This document shows, piece after piece, positions 44,249-53,352 of a stretch of DNA of 64,000 bases (positions are counted from its first letter, which is position 1; every line of letters begins with the position of its first letter). Source of the stretch: CAVOEB01 sp965249645 (GTDB taxonomy: Bacteria; Pseudomonadota; Alphaproteobacteria; UBA828; JAPUJA01); the NCBI GenBank assembly GCA_965249645.1, contig CBDFML010000011.1, positions 1 through 64,000 of the forward strand, in the 5' to 3' direction. A model generated the notes under the pieces. It was not told the DNA's origin and searched no databases. It saw only the letters and a program-made list of their open reading frames with translations. The position numbers and the translations under genes were made by a program.

Positions 44249-45889
44249 ATGAGCGCGCGACGCAACCCGTCCGGCGCCGGCGGCTTGCGCGCCGCCTGGT
44301 ATGCGAGCCTCCTCTACCGTCTGGCGCTGTCCGGAGGCGCGCCGGAGGCGCCGAGCGCGCGGCCCATCGACATCGTGCCCGGCGATCCGGCGCGCGGCGC
44401 CGGGCTGATCGACGGGCAGTTCAATTTTGCGGGCGAGGATGTGCGCGCGCCCGGAGCGTCAATCTGGCAGTCGCCCGGCGGCGGGCCAGCCTGGCAGGAC
44501 GAATTCGAGAGTTTCTCTTGGCTGCGCGACCTGCGCGCCAGCGCGACCGCGCCGGCACGCGGCCGGGCACGCGAGCTGGTCGAGAGCTGGCTTGCCCGTC
44601 ACCGCGACCCGGACCCTCACGCTTGGCGGCCCGACCGTCTGGGGCGGCGGCTGACTGCCTGGCTCATCCAGGCGGAGTTCCTGCTCAAGGACGCCGAGGC
44701 GGAGTTTGCCAAGGCCCTCATGACCGGGCTCGTCCGCCAGGCCCGCCATCTCGCCAACACTGTGGGCCGAGCACCCGACGGCGCAAGCAAGCTCGCGGCG
44801 ATTCGCGGGCTGATCGATTCCGGGCTGTGCCTGCCCCAGGGCGAGAAGCGCATCGAGCAGGGGCTGCGCCTGCTCGACGCCGAGCTTGGCCGCCAGGTCT
44901 TGAGCGATGGCGGCCATGTCGAGCGCTGCCCGTCGGTCCAGCTTAGGGTGCTGCGCGACCTGGTCGAGTTGCGCCAGACAATGCTAGCGCTGCACCGCGC
45001 GCCGTCGGCAGCGCTGCTCGGCACCATCGACCGCATGGCGCCGCTTTTGCGTACCTTCCGCCACGGCGACGGGCGCCTCGCGCTGTTTCACGGCGGCGTC
45101 GAGGAGGAGAGCTGGCTGATCGACCTCGTGCTGACCCAGTCCGAGGCCAAGGGGCGCCCTCTCGCGGCCGCGCCCCATTCGGGCTTTCAATGGATACAGG
45201 CGGGCCGCGCGCTGGTGCTGACCGACGTGGGCGCGCCACCGGTTGCAGGCGCACGCGGCCATGCGGGCACGTTGAGTTTTGAGATGAGCCTCGGCAAGGA
45301 GCGCCTGATCGTGAACTGCGGCGCCTATCTTGGGCACAACGGCGAGTGGCGCGAGGCGATGCGCGCGAGCGCGGCGCATTCGACCCTGGTTGTCGACGAG
45401 CGCAACTCGGCGGAGCTGATCGAGGGCGGCGGCATCGGGCGGGGACCGCGCCAGGTTTCGGCCGTGCGCAAGGAAGCCGAGGGCAGCGCCTGGATCGAGG
45501 CCAGTCACGATGGCTACCTGCCGGCCGCCGGCGTGGTCCACCATCGCCGGCTCTATGTCGGCGCCGAGGGCACCGATCTGCGCGGCGAGGACCGCCTGGT
45601 GCGGGGCGGCGGGCGGAGCAGGGGCGAACATCGCTTCGCCGTGCGCTTCCACCTGCACCCCGACGTCCAAAGCTCGCTGGTCAAGGACGGCTCCGCCGTT
45701 CTGTTACGGCTAAAAAGCGGTACGGGTTGGCAGATGCGCGCCGCGGGCGGTCGGCTATCGCTGACCGAGAGCGTCTATCTGGGGGTTCCCGGCCAGCGCC
45801 GACGCACGGAGCAGATCGTTGTCGACGGCCCCATCGAGAGCGACGAGACAGTCGTTAAATGGGCCTTTCACCGGGTACCGGAAGGCTGA
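44249..45889 (+). CDS. heparinase II/III family protein
   Basis: A 546-residue member of the heparinase II/III family. The N-terminal alpha-alpha toroid includes FSWLRDLRASATAPA and GGHVERCPSVQLRVLRDLVE; the C-terminal beta-sandwich includes HAGTLSFEMSLGKERLIVN, NGEWREAMRASAAHSTLVVD and HHRRLYVGAEGTDLRGEDRL. No signal peptide is seen. The family holds polysaccharide lyases, but this alphaproteobacterial group, found after rsmB-rpe, is not characterised biochemically to my knowledge. ATG 44249 is chosen, ten bases after the rpe stop. A hairpin between convergent genes follows. Confidence 0.9.
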   Translation: MSARRNPSGAGGLRAAWYASLLYRLALSGGAPEAPSARPIDIVPGDPARGAGLIDGQFNFAGEDVRAPGASIWQSPGGGPAWQDEFESFSWLRDLRASATAPARGRARELVESWLARHRDPDPHAWRPDRLGRRLTAWLIQAEFLLKDAEAEFAKALMTGLVRQARHLANTVGRAPDGASKLAAIRGLIDSGLCLPQGEKRIEQGLRLLDAELGRQVLSDGGHVERCPSVQLRVLRDLVELRQTMLALHRAPSAALLGTIDRMAPLLRTFRHGDGRLALFHGGVEEESWLIDLVLTQSEAKGRPLAAAPHSGFQWIQAGRALVLTDVGAPPVAGARGHAGTLSFEMSLGKERLIVNCGAYLGHNGEWREAMRASAAHSTLVVDERNSAELIEGGGIGRGPRQVSAVRKEAEGSAWIEASHDGYLPAAGVVHHRRLYVGAEGTDLRGEDRLVRGGGRSRGEHRFAVRFHLHPDVQSSLVKDGSAVLLRLKSGTGWQMRAAGGRLSLTESVYLGVPGQRRRTEQIVVDGPIESDETVVKWAFHRVPEG

Positions 45890-45893
45890 AGGT

Positions 45894-45915
45894 CTTAACC
45901 CGCTATAGGGTTAAG
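45894..45915. terminator. bidirectional hairpin between convergent genes
   Basis: A perfect eight-base stem CTTAACCC (45894-45901) / GGGTTAAG (45908-45915) with a six-base loop lies between the heparinase stop and the convergent glycosyltransferase stop. There is no long T-run on either side, so termination strength is uncertain. Confidence 0.55.
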
Positions 45916-45922
45916 CGCGGCG

Positions 45923-47053
45923 TTACAGCTCCATCAACTCGATCTGGCGCGCGATGATCATGCTCTCGTCATAAACCTCACGCGCCCGCGCGAGGCCCGC
46001 GGCGCCCATGCTCGCACGCAAAGCCGGATCGGTGGCGAGACGCGACAGCGCCTCAACGAGCGCGGCCACGTCAGCGACGGGCACGAGCAGCCCGGTCTCC
46101 TGATCGATCACCTCTTCGCGCGAGCCCCGAATATCGGTGGCAACCACGGGCAGGCCGCCAAGCATGGCCTCGACGATCGAGCGCGGCATGCCCTCGCGGT
46201 GCGACGCCAGGACATAGAGATCGGCCGCGCGGTAAAGCGCGGCCATGTCGGTGCGGTGGCCGAGAAAGCGGATGCGTGCGCGCAAATCGGGATCGGCCTC
46301 GACCCGGGCGATGGCCGCTGCCACCGAGCCCGCGTGATCGCTGGGCAGCCGCTCGCCCGCGACCCACAACCGGGCCTCGACGCTGCGCATCGCGTCGAAC
46401 AGCTCGGGGAAGCCCTTTTCCGCGACCAGCCGCCCGGCGGCGAGGATGACCGGGATCGCATCATCGGCCACACCCAACTCCGTGCGGAGCGTTTCTCGCG
46501 CGGGGTCTCCCGCCGGGGCGGGGTGGAAGATGGCGGGATCGGCGCCGTTGCCGATCGCCTCGATACGGCCCGTGCGGCATAGGCCGAGGCGCCGGGCCAG
46601 GGCGGCGTCCTCGGCGGACTGGGTCATGAGCAGGTCGGTCTTGCGCCCGCCCAGCCATTCAAGCGCAACGAAGGGCGCCGCCTTCCAGCCCGGCATGCGC
46701 TCGTGGAAATAAAAGCCGTGGGCGGTGTAGACGATCCGCGGCACGCCCGCCCGGCAGCCCGCAAAGCGGCCGATCAGCGCGGCGATGGGGGTATGGACAT
46801 GGAGCAGGTCGACCCCTTCCGCGCGGAGCAGAAGGAGGAGCCGGCGATAGGCGCGGGCGTGGGCGCAGAGATCGAAGGAACGCGAGAAGGGCACCGGCTC
46901 GACGCGGAAGCCCTCGGCGCGGAGCTTTTCGGCCAACGGCCCGTCGGCGCAGATGCCGACGACATCGTGGCCCGCATCGCGCAAACCCCGCATGAGTGGC
47001 GCAATGAAGTGGTAAAGCGTAAAATCGACGGCGCAGAGTTGGGCGATTTTCAT
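45923..47053 (-). CDS. glycosyltransferase family 4 (polysaccharide synthesis)
   Basis: A 376-residue GT-B glycosyltransferase. N-terminal MKIAQLCAVDFTLYHFIAPL, acceptor-domain VDLLHVHTPIAALIGRFAG and YTAHGFYFHE, then donor-domain VILAAGRLVAEKGFPELFDA and the EGMPRSIVEAMLGGLPVVAT motif with the conserved E-x7-E. It resembles undecaprenyl-phosphate-sugar and colanic-acid type GT4 enzymes. The frame is open to 47638, but the ATG at 47053 overlaps the stop of the asparagine synthetase gene by ATGA, which fixes the start. It is the last gene of a minus-strand run from 50143. Confidence 0.92.
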   Translation of the reverse strand: MKIAQLCAVDFTLYHFIAPLMRGLRDAGHDVVGICADGPLAEKLRAEGFRVEPVPFSRSFDLCAHARAYRRLLLLLRAEGVDLLHVHTPIAALIGRFAGCRAGVPRIVYTAHGFYFHERMPGWKAAPFVALEWLGGRKTDLLMTQSAEDAALARRLGLCRTGRIEAIGNGADPAIFHPAPAGDPARETLRTELGVADDAIPVILAAGRLVAEKGFPELFDAMRSVEARLWVAGERLPSDHAGSVAAAIARVEADPDLRARIRFLGHRTDMAALYRAADLYVLASHREGMPRSIVEAMLGGLPVVATDIRGSREEVIDQETGLLVPVADVAALVEALSRLATDPALRASMGAAGLARAREVYDESMIIARQIELMEL

Positions 47054-48954
47054 GCCATCGCCTCGCCCGCATAGCCGAAGCGCTCGGCCCAGCTCTGAAA
47101 GCAGATCAGCGTCCACAACGCCTCCGAGGTGTCGCGCCGCTTCGCAGCCAGATCGTCGTACCAGCGGGCGGGCAACTCGGGGCGGAACAGCCCCTCGCGC
47201 GCAAGCCGCACGGGGTCGATGGCGCGCCTGGTCAGATCCGAGAGCGGGCCGGTCAGCCACTCGGCGATTGGGATCTCGAAGCCCTTCTTGGGCCGTGCAA
47301 AGACCTCCGCGGGAAGCCGATCGGCAAAGGTGCGGCGCAGGATGCGCTTGCCCTCGCCCGACACGAGCTTGAGCGGACCGGGCAGGGCGGCGGTCCATTC
47401 GACCACGCGGCGATCGAGGAATGGGCAACGCACTTCCAGCGAGTTGGCCATGCTCATGCGGTCGACCTTGACCAGCATATCGCCCGCGAGCCCAATTTCG
47501 AGATCGGCGGCGAGCATCGCGTTGATCGGATCGGCATCGTCGGCGCGTGCCCGCGCGGCGCCGTAGAGCGCGTCGAGATTGGGCGCAGGCAGGGGTGCGG
47601 CGAACAGCTCGGCGAGTTCGCCAGCACCCAGAAGGCACGCCCAGCCGGCCTGGCGCGCGATCGGCGGCTTGCCCGCATGAGCGAGGAAGCGCTGGGCGCG
47701 CCGGAAGCGTTCAAGCAAAGGCTGGCTCTTGCTCTCGGGCAGCAGGCGGGCGGCAGGCTCGATCAAGCCCCGGCGCAAGAGGGCAGGCAACGCGCGGTAG
47801 CGTCCTGCAGCAAACTCGCCCTGATATTTGCGATAGCCGCCGAACAGCTCGTCGGCGCCATCACCCGAGAGAGCCACGGTGACGTGACGCCGCGTCTCGC
47901 GGGCGAGCAGGAAGGTCGGCAGCGCCGAGGAATCGGCAAACGGCTCGTCGAGCCCCTCGAACATGCCGTCGAGCGCCGCCAGCGCGTCGGCGGGCGCGAT
48001 TGCGACCTCCGTGTGCTCGGTACCGAGATGGCGGGCGATGGCACGCGCCGCGGGGCGTTCCTCGTAATAATCAGCGGCGCCCTCGAAGCCCACGGTGAAG
48101 CTTCGCACGGGCGCACCGCTCGCCGCCATGGACGCGGCAACCAGTGCGGAATCGATGCCGCCGGAGAGAAACACGCCAAGCGGCACGTCGGCCACCAGCC
48201 GGTCGGCCACCGCTGCGTCAAACCGCTCGCGCAAGCCAGCTTGCGCCGTCGCCTCATCGACAGGCGGCGCCGTGCGTTCGGCGGCCAGCGAATACCACCG
48301 CTCAACGACCAGACCCGAGCCGTCGAAGGTGGCGAGATGGCCGGGGGGCAGTTTCTCGACGCCGGCGAGGATCGCATGGGGTTCGGGCAAGTAGCGGAGT
48401 GAGAAGAGCAGGCCGAGCGCTGCCCGGTCGATCTCGCCGCGACGCTCGCCGAGCGCTTCGAGGGCCGCGAGGTCGGACGCGAAGGCGAGGCGGCGTCCGG
48501 CGTGACGGAGAAGAAGCGGCTTCTTGCCCATGCGGTCGCGCGCCAGCACCAGGCATTTCGTCTCGGGCATCCACAGCGCGAAGGCGAACATGCCGTTGAG
48601 CCGGGGCAGCAGGTCGCGGCCCCACTGATGCCAACCCGCGAGCAGCACCTCCGTATCCGAACGGCTTTCGAAGATGCAGCCCAACGCCTCGAGCTCGCCG
48701 CGCAGGGCCGCGAAATTGTAGATTTCGCCGTTGTAGACCAGCACGGCGCCGTGGCGCGCCATGGGCTGAGCGGCCGCATCGGAGAGGTCGATGATCTTGA
48801 GCCGGGCGTGGACGAAGGCTGCGTTAGCGTCGCTGTAGCGCGCTTGCGCATCCGGTCCACGGGGTGCCAGTCGCCCGGCGGCGGAATCGAGCCGGGGACG
48901 CAACGCGGCACCGTCCAGTCCGTCGAGATCGACTATGCCGGCAAGACCGCACAT
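47050..48954 (-). CDS. asparagine synthetase (glutamine-hydrolysing)-like, polysaccharide locus copy 1
   Basis: A 634-residue class II amidotransferase. Cys2 of the glutaminase domain is intact (MCGLAGIVDLDG), with VYNGEIYNFAALR; the synthetase domain has the PPi-loop FLSGGIDSALVAASM and ALSGDGADELFGGYRKYQG. This is the AsnB-like family often found in exopolysaccharide loci, where it may amidate a sugar acid or make asparagine. It lies five bases from the upstream glycosyltransferase stop and overlaps the next one by four, so the three genes are co-transcribed. A second member of the family is at 57182-59017. Confidence 0.9.
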   Translation of the reverse strand: MCGLAGIVDLDGLDGAALRPRLDSAAGRLAPRGPDAQARYSDANAAFVHARLKIIDLSDAAAQPMARHGAVLVYNGEIYNFAALRGELEALGCIFESRSDTEVLLAGWHQWGRDLLPRLNGMFAFALWMPETKCLVLARDRMGKKPLLLRHAGRRLAFASDLAALEALGERRGEIDRAALGLLFSLRYLPEPHAILAGVEKLPPGHLATFDGSGLVVERWYSLAAERTAPPVDEATAQAGLRERFDAAVADRLVADVPLGVFLSGGIDSALVAASMAASGAPVRSFTVGFEGAADYYEERPAARAIARHLGTEHTEVAIAPADALAALDGMFEGLDEPFADSSALPTFLLARETRRHVTVALSGDGADELFGGYRKYQGEFAAGRYRALPALLRRGLIEPAARLLPESKSQPLLERFRRAQRFLAHAGKPPIARQAGWACLLGAGELAELFAAPLPAPNLDALYGAARARADDADPINAMLAADLEIGLAGDMLVKVDRMSMANSLEVRCPFLDRRVVEWTAALPGPLKLVSGEGKRILRRTFADRLPAEVFARPKKGFEIPIAEWLTGPLSDLTRRAIDPVRLAREGLFRPELPARWYDDLAAKRRDTSEALWTLICFQSWAERFGYAGEAMA

Positions 48955-48958
48955 CGGG

Positions 48959-50143
48959 TCAGTTCAGGGATTCATAGAGTTCGTCGTACGCTGTCTGGCA
49001 GCGGCCGATCGAAAATTCGGCGTCAATCCGAGCTCGCGCGGCCCGTCCCCGCTTGGCACGCTCCGACGGCGATTCGGACAGCAGCACGCAGACCGCCCTG
49101 ACCAGCGCCTCGACGTCGCCGGGCGGCACAACAAGGCCTGTGTCACCAACGATCATTCCGGCGTCGCCGACGTCGGTCGCAACGACAGGCAGGCCGCTCG
49201 CCATGGCCTCGGCAATGGCGTTGGAAAAGCCCTCGCCGAACGCAGAGGAGGAGACGAAGAGATCGCAGGCGGCGAGCAGACGGGGCACGTCGGTCCGCCG
49301 GCCCAGATTATGGACGCCGGGACGTGTGGGCAGCAATTCCGTCCCCGCGCCAATCAGCAGAGCCTCGACCTCGGGCAGGCGGCCCAGCGCCGCGAGAAAA
49401 CTGGTGTGATCCTTCATGGGATCGACCCGCGCGACATGGGCGATCAAGGCCCGCTCGGAATCGACGCCCAGTGCCCGGCGGATGGCGGCACGGCCTTGTT
49501 CGTCGGGGTGAAAGCGCGCCGTATCGATGCCGTTGGGAACCACAACGAAGCGCTCGGCGTTGTAGCCGAGCCCAAGATGGTACGTCCGGCCCGCATCGGA
49601 GTTGGCACAGACCGCGTCGGGGCGACCTGAGCGCCGTACGCAGGCGCGGATCACCCAGCGCAGACCGCGACCATAGCGGACGGCATCCATATCGGAGCAA
49701 CGGATGCCCCAGACCAGCCGTGTTGCACGCCGCCGCCCGCTCAGGCGAAGCGCCATGAGCGCCATGAAATCGGCATGGTAGAGCCAGCTCTGGATGATTG
49801 CTGGACGGTGGCGCCGGATCAGCCAGATCAGCCGCACCAGGCTGCGCAGGCTGGGCCGACCCCGTACCATGCCGAGATCGACCACGCGGATGCCAGCGGC
49901 CCTCAATCGTTCGGCCAGACTGCCGCCCGGAAGCAGGCTGACGACAAAGGCCTCGCCCGACGCGCGGGCATCGTGGCACAGCAGGTTGGCGAGCTGGGTT
50001 TCGGCACCGCCGGTGTGCAGGCCGGTGATCACATGCATGACGCGTACCGGTCCGTCTGCTACCGTCGGGCGCGCGGCCTCGGACGGCGCGGCACGCTCGG
50101 CGGGTGCGTCGTTGCGGGCGGGGTCGGCAGGCGAATCGGTCAT
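48959..50143 (-). CDS. glycosyltransferase family 4
   Basis: A 394-residue GT-B enzyme with an Ala/Pro-rich N-terminal extension of about 30 residues before VMHVITGLHTGGAETQLANLL, the classic GT4 start. Further motifs: VVPNGIDTARFHP, IAHVARVDPMKDHTSFLAA, and FGEGFSNAIAEAMASGLPVVAT. This pattern is found in sugar transferases of capsule and O-antigen loci. It heads the three-gene minus-strand unit with the asparagine-synthetase-like and second GT4 genes, and is divergent from the methyltransferase gene with only 17 bases between the two starts. Confidence 0.9.
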   Translation of the reverse strand: MTDSPADPARNDAPAERAAPSEAARPTVADGPVRVMHVITGLHTGGAETQLANLLCHDARASGEAFVVSLLPGGSLAERLRAAGIRVVDLGMVRGRPSLRSLVRLIWLIRRHRPAIIQSWLYHADFMALMALRLSGRRRATRLVWGIRCSDMDAVRYGRGLRWVIRACVRRSGRPDAVCANSDAGRTYHLGLGYNAERFVVVPNGIDTARFHPDEQGRAAIRRALGVDSERALIAHVARVDPMKDHTSFLAALGRLPEVEALLIGAGTELLPTRPGVHNLGRRTDVPRLLAACDLFVSSSAFGEGFSNAIAEAMASGLPVVATDVGDAGMIVGDTGLVVPPGDVEALVRAVCVLLSESPSERAKRGRAARARIDAEFSIGRCQTAYDELYESLN

Positions 50144-50160
50144 CCGGAGAAAACAGCGTC

Positions 50161-51126
50161 GTGTCGATCGCGGGTCTGGTCAAGCGGAGTATCGCGCTCA
50201 CCTGCGCGTGGTACCTGCTCGACGATTGGCGGGCGCGTCGCCGGTTGGCGGCGGGCCGGCTCGAGACCACGTCGGGCGCGCGCCACGCCGCGCTCGATCT
50301 CGCTGCCTCGCTTGCCTACATCGATCGTGTGCACGCGGATTACCTTGCCTACGCGGGCATCGACCGGTTCACAGGAACCGTTGCCGAGATCGGGCCCGGC
50401 GATAATTTCGGGGTTGCCCTGCTGTTTCTGGCGGGCGGAGCCGAAGCGGTGCACACCATCGACCGCTACCGGCCGCGGCGCGATGCGGTCGCGCAGGCGG
50501 CGATCTACGGCGCGCTCGCCCAACGTCACGGGCTGGCGCATCTGTTCGACGGGCCGCCCGGCGAGGAAACCATCCGGGGTGTCGTCGCCCATGCGGGCGA
50601 GCCGGCAGAAACTTATTTTCGCAATCGCGAACTTGCGTACGACGCCATCGTCTCGCGCGCCGTGCTCGAACATCTCTACGACCCCCTGGGCGCGCTCGAC
50701 GACATGACAGGCGCACTCAACCCGGGCGGGCGCCTGGTTCATCGCATCGACCTGCGCGATCACGGCATGTTCGCGGGCCATCACCCGCTCACCTTCCTGA
50801 CCCCGGGCAACCGCCTGTATGGCCGCATGACCCGCGGCGCGGGCCGGCCCAACCGGGTACTGGCACCAGGGTATCGCGACTGGCTGGCAGGCTCAGGGCT
50901 AAAGGGCGAGATTCGCGTCACCCGCCTGGCCGGGGTAGCGGGCGAATTCGAACCTGTGACGTGGGATGCCATCGCGCCCGCCAGCCGCGAGGCGGCGCTC
51001 GCCACGGTGCGTCGGATCCGGCCAAAGCTCGCGCCGTCGCTTCGCAGCGTGGCCGACGAAGACCTTGCCATCAGCGGGATCCTCCTGACCGCGCAATTCC
51101 CGCAACCTGGAGCACAATCTCGTTGA
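50161..51126 (+). CDS. class I SAM-dependent methyltransferase
   Basis: A 321-residue methyltransferase. SAM motif I is GTVAEIGPGDNFGVALLFLA, followed by an acidic residue after strand 2 (VHTIDRY), and motif IV/V region AYDAIVSRAVLEHLYDPLGALDDM then LNPGGRLVHRIDLRDHG. The likely start is GTG at 50161 (VSIAGLVKRSIALTCAW), with GGAGAAAA about a dozen bases upstream; the earlier ATG at 50104 lies inside the divergent gene. It probably modifies a sugar or lipid of the polysaccharide. Its 3' end overlaps the convergent glycosyltransferase gene by 56 bases. Confidence 0.82.
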   Translation: MSIAGLVKRSIALTCAWYLLDDWRARRRLAAGRLETTSGARHAALDLAASLAYIDRVHADYLAYAGIDRFTGTVAEIGPGDNFGVALLFLAGGAEAVHTIDRYRPRRDAVAQAAIYGALAQRHGLAHLFDGPPGEETIRGVVAHAGEPAETYFRNRELAYDAIVSRAVLEHLYDPLGALDDMTGALNPGGRLVHRIDLRDHGMFAGHHPLTFLTPGNRLYGRMTRGAGRPNRVLAPGYRDWLAGSGLKGEIRVTRLAGVAGEFEPVTWDAIAPASREAALATVRRIRPKLAPSLRSVADEDLAISGILLTAQFPQPGAQSR

Positions 51127-52183
51127 GCCTTGCTGCCAACGCATTGGGCTCGTAGCCCGCGGGCAGCAGGCTCGGGCGCAAGTCGTCGGCCGAGCGGGTC
51201 CCGACCGCGGTCATTGCCGCGACGAAGGACGGGCCGGCTTCGGCGAGCGTCACGTCACCTGACGCAGCGCCCCCTGCAAGCTCCCCGATGCCGCCGGCCT
51301 CGGGCGTGGCGATCACTGGGGCGCCCAGTGCCAGCGCCTCGAGCGCGGCATTGGGCATGCCCTCCCAGCGCGACGGGAGAAGAAAGGCGTCGGCGCCCGC
51401 CACCGCGGCCCAGGGAGAAGCGGAGAATCCAGCGAGATTTACCCGTGCGCCAAGCTGGAGCCGATCGATTTGGGCCTTAAGCACAGGGCCGTCGGGACCC
51501 TCGCCGAAGATCGTCACACGCGCATCAGACGGCAGGGACGCGGCCATATCGATCAGGCGGTCGAAGCCCTTTTGGCGAACGAGCCGGCCGGACGCGACAA
51601 AGCGGGCGCCGGGGCCCGGTTCACGCACGATAGGCAGCGCGGCGGCACGCAGGCGATCGGCATCGACCGGGTTGGGCAGATGGACGAGGCGGTTCGACGC
51701 GACGCCAAATTGCTGCGCGATCTCGTCCACCATCAGCCGGCTATTGCACAGCACCGCGTCGGCGCGCGGCATGAACCGGCGATAGAGCGCGCGCATCAGC
51801 CGGGGATGGGCGGTTGCGCCCAGGCTTCGGCTCGGCGTGTTGGCCTCGCGCAGGACCAGGCGGGGGTGCCCGCTCAGCAGCGGTCGCACAGCCAACAGGG
51901 CGAGATTGACGTGTACCATCGTGCCCAGCACCACGTCGGGCTGGGTTGCGCGCAGAGCGCCGAGGAGCGCCGGCAGCGCACGGCGCAGGCGGGGCCGCGC
52001 AAGATCGTGGACCGGAACATCGCCGGGCAGGAGTTCGCGCAACGGTCCGCGCCCGTCGAGCACGATCAGACGGGGAGCGATGAGCGCGCGATCGAGCCGG
52101 GCGAGGTGGCTCAGCATCACCCGCTCGGCGCCGCCGCCGGCGAAGGAGGGCAAGACGACCGTGAGATTACTGCGCGGCGCCAT
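51071..52183 (-). CDS. glycosyltransferase family 4
   Basis: A 370-residue GT-B enzyme. It starts NLTVVLPSFAGGGAERVMLS, a hallmark of GT4 enzymes such as GalNAc-alpha transferases, and has TMVHVNLALLAVRP, LPNPVDADRLR, ARFVASGRLVRQKGFDRLID and SRWEGMPNAALEALALGAPV. ATG 52183 (MAPRSNLTV) with AGGA upstream is preferred to the one at 52210. It is divergent from the BFD-like gene pair. The last 56 bases are antisense to the end of the methyltransferase gene. Confidence 0.9.
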   Translation of the reverse strand: MAPRSNLTVVLPSFAGGGAERVMLSHLARLDRALIAPRLIVLDGRGPLRELLPGDVPVHDLARPRLRRALPALLGALRATQPDVVLGTMVHVNLALLAVRPLLSGHPRLVLREANTPSRSLGATAHPRLMRALYRRFMPRADAVLCNSRLMVDEIAQQFGVASNRLVHLPNPVDADRLRAAALPIVREPGPGARFVASGRLVRQKGFDRLIDMAASLPSDARVTIFGEGPDGPVLKAQIDRLQLGARVNLAGFSASPWAAVAGADAFLLPSRWEGMPNAALEALALGAPVIATPEAGGIGELAGGAASGDVTLAEAGPSFVAAMTAVGTRSADDLRPSLLPAGYEPNALAARLNEIVLQVAGIARSGGSR

Positions 52184-52319
52184 GAGCCGGCATCCTGGAT
52201 GCACAGACACAAATAGTGTTGATTTTCACAGCCTCGTCGACCACCTTAGGCGGTTCGATCGAAAGCGCGCAAAATCAAGGGTTTCAGCTGAATTGATGAA
52301 GTTGGACAGTCGATAGGTC

Positions 52320-53345
52320 ATGGCTTCCTCCCAAGCGGATACGACGTCAGTCGACGAGTCCCGGAATTCGGGCGCCGAAACGGTTGACCCCATAGTTTGT
52401 GCCTGCACCAACCTCACTCTCTCGCAGCTCACGCGCTTCATCGCGGAGGCGAAGAACAACAACTTCGAAAGCCTCCTGGCAGCGACCGGTGCCGGCCAGA
52501 CATGCACGGCTTGCCTGCTCGATCTCGAATATCATTACAGCGCAATACCCGTATCGACGCCGAGCGCCACACTCCCTGTCGCGGGCGACGTGACCCGGGG
52601 AACAGACCGTCCGAGCCCAAAACAGCGACTCTGGTCCTTGCTCGACCGCCTTTCTCCCCCCGTTTCCTGGCGCGGCAAGCAGTGCTTGCCCGTCGTATCG
52701 GGGGAAGGGATCGAAACCCGCGTCTGCGTCGCCAATCATCCTCTCCTGTTCAGCGGAGCTGTCGCGCCCCCCCTTCTGGTGCGAGTCGAATTCTGGGACG
52801 AGGAAGGCGGCCTCGTGCTCGACCGGAAATCGAGCGTCGCGCCGGGCCAAGAATTTCGCCTGCCCCTTAAGCCCGGCCACACATCCGCCGACAAGCCTCT
52901 TTCGGTCGGCAGCGCACGGATCACGTCGCGTGCCCTGACCCCGGGGCCACGCGGCACGACACGCCCCCAGATCGAGTTGCTGTCTCCGGCCGGGGCCTGT
53001 GCCGTCCATACTCAGGCCGCGACCGGTCCCGGCATTATCTGGTTTACGACACAATGGCGCCCGGCCGATGAAAGGCTGTTCCTGAGTATCATCAACCCGT
53101 CGCATGAGCCTCTGACCGCGACGGTCAGCTACCCGCATGCTGGCAGCGCCGAGAAGGGGGCAATCCAGTGCTCAATCTCAATTCCCGCCATGGGGGCGCG
53201 GCTTCATGAAGTTCGGTTCAATGGGAAACTCGAAGCGATCGCAGACCCGACCTTCAAAATCCGGATCGCCTGCGATCGCATGAACAAGGTTCACCTGCTC
53301 TGCGCAACGCCGTCACTCGATCGCTTCTCCATAGACCACCAATAA
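52320..53345 (+). CDS. unknown protein with N-terminal BFD-like [2Fe-2S] domain and beta-rich C-terminal part
   Basis: A 341-residue protein. Residues about 24-75 carry a Fer2_BFD-type motif: C27-x-C29 (PIVCACTNLTLSQLTRF) and C62-x2-C65 (GAGQTCTACLLDLE), the spacing of bacterioferritin-associated ferredoxin and of NirB/NasB domains. A linker follows (75-120), then a beta-rich part with FSGAVAPPLLVRVEFWDEEG, GPGIIWFTTQW, RLFLSIINPSHEPLTATV and ISIPAMGARLHEVRFNG. I do not recognise the C-terminal domain or this fusion. No signal peptide. The next gene, seven bases on, has a similar beta-rich part. The weak ribosome site leaves the start somewhat uncertain. Confidence 0.75.
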   Translation: MASSQADTTSVDESRNSGAETVDPIVCACTNLTLSQLTRFIAEAKNNNFESLLAATGAGQTCTACLLDLEYHYSAIPVSTPSATLPVAGDVTRGTDRPSPKQRLWSLLDRLSPPVSWRGKQCLPVVSGEGIETRVCVANHPLLFSGAVAPPLLVRVEFWDEEGGLVLDRKSSVAPGQEFRLPLKPGHTSADKPLSVGSARITSRALTPGPRGTTRPQIELLSPAGACAVHTQAATGPGIIWFTTQWRPADERLFLSIINPSHEPLTATVSYPHAGSAEKGAIQCSISIPAMGARLHEVRFNGKLEAIADPTFKIRIACDRMNKVHLLCATPSLDRFSIDHQ

Positions 53346-53352
53346 ACCCAAC

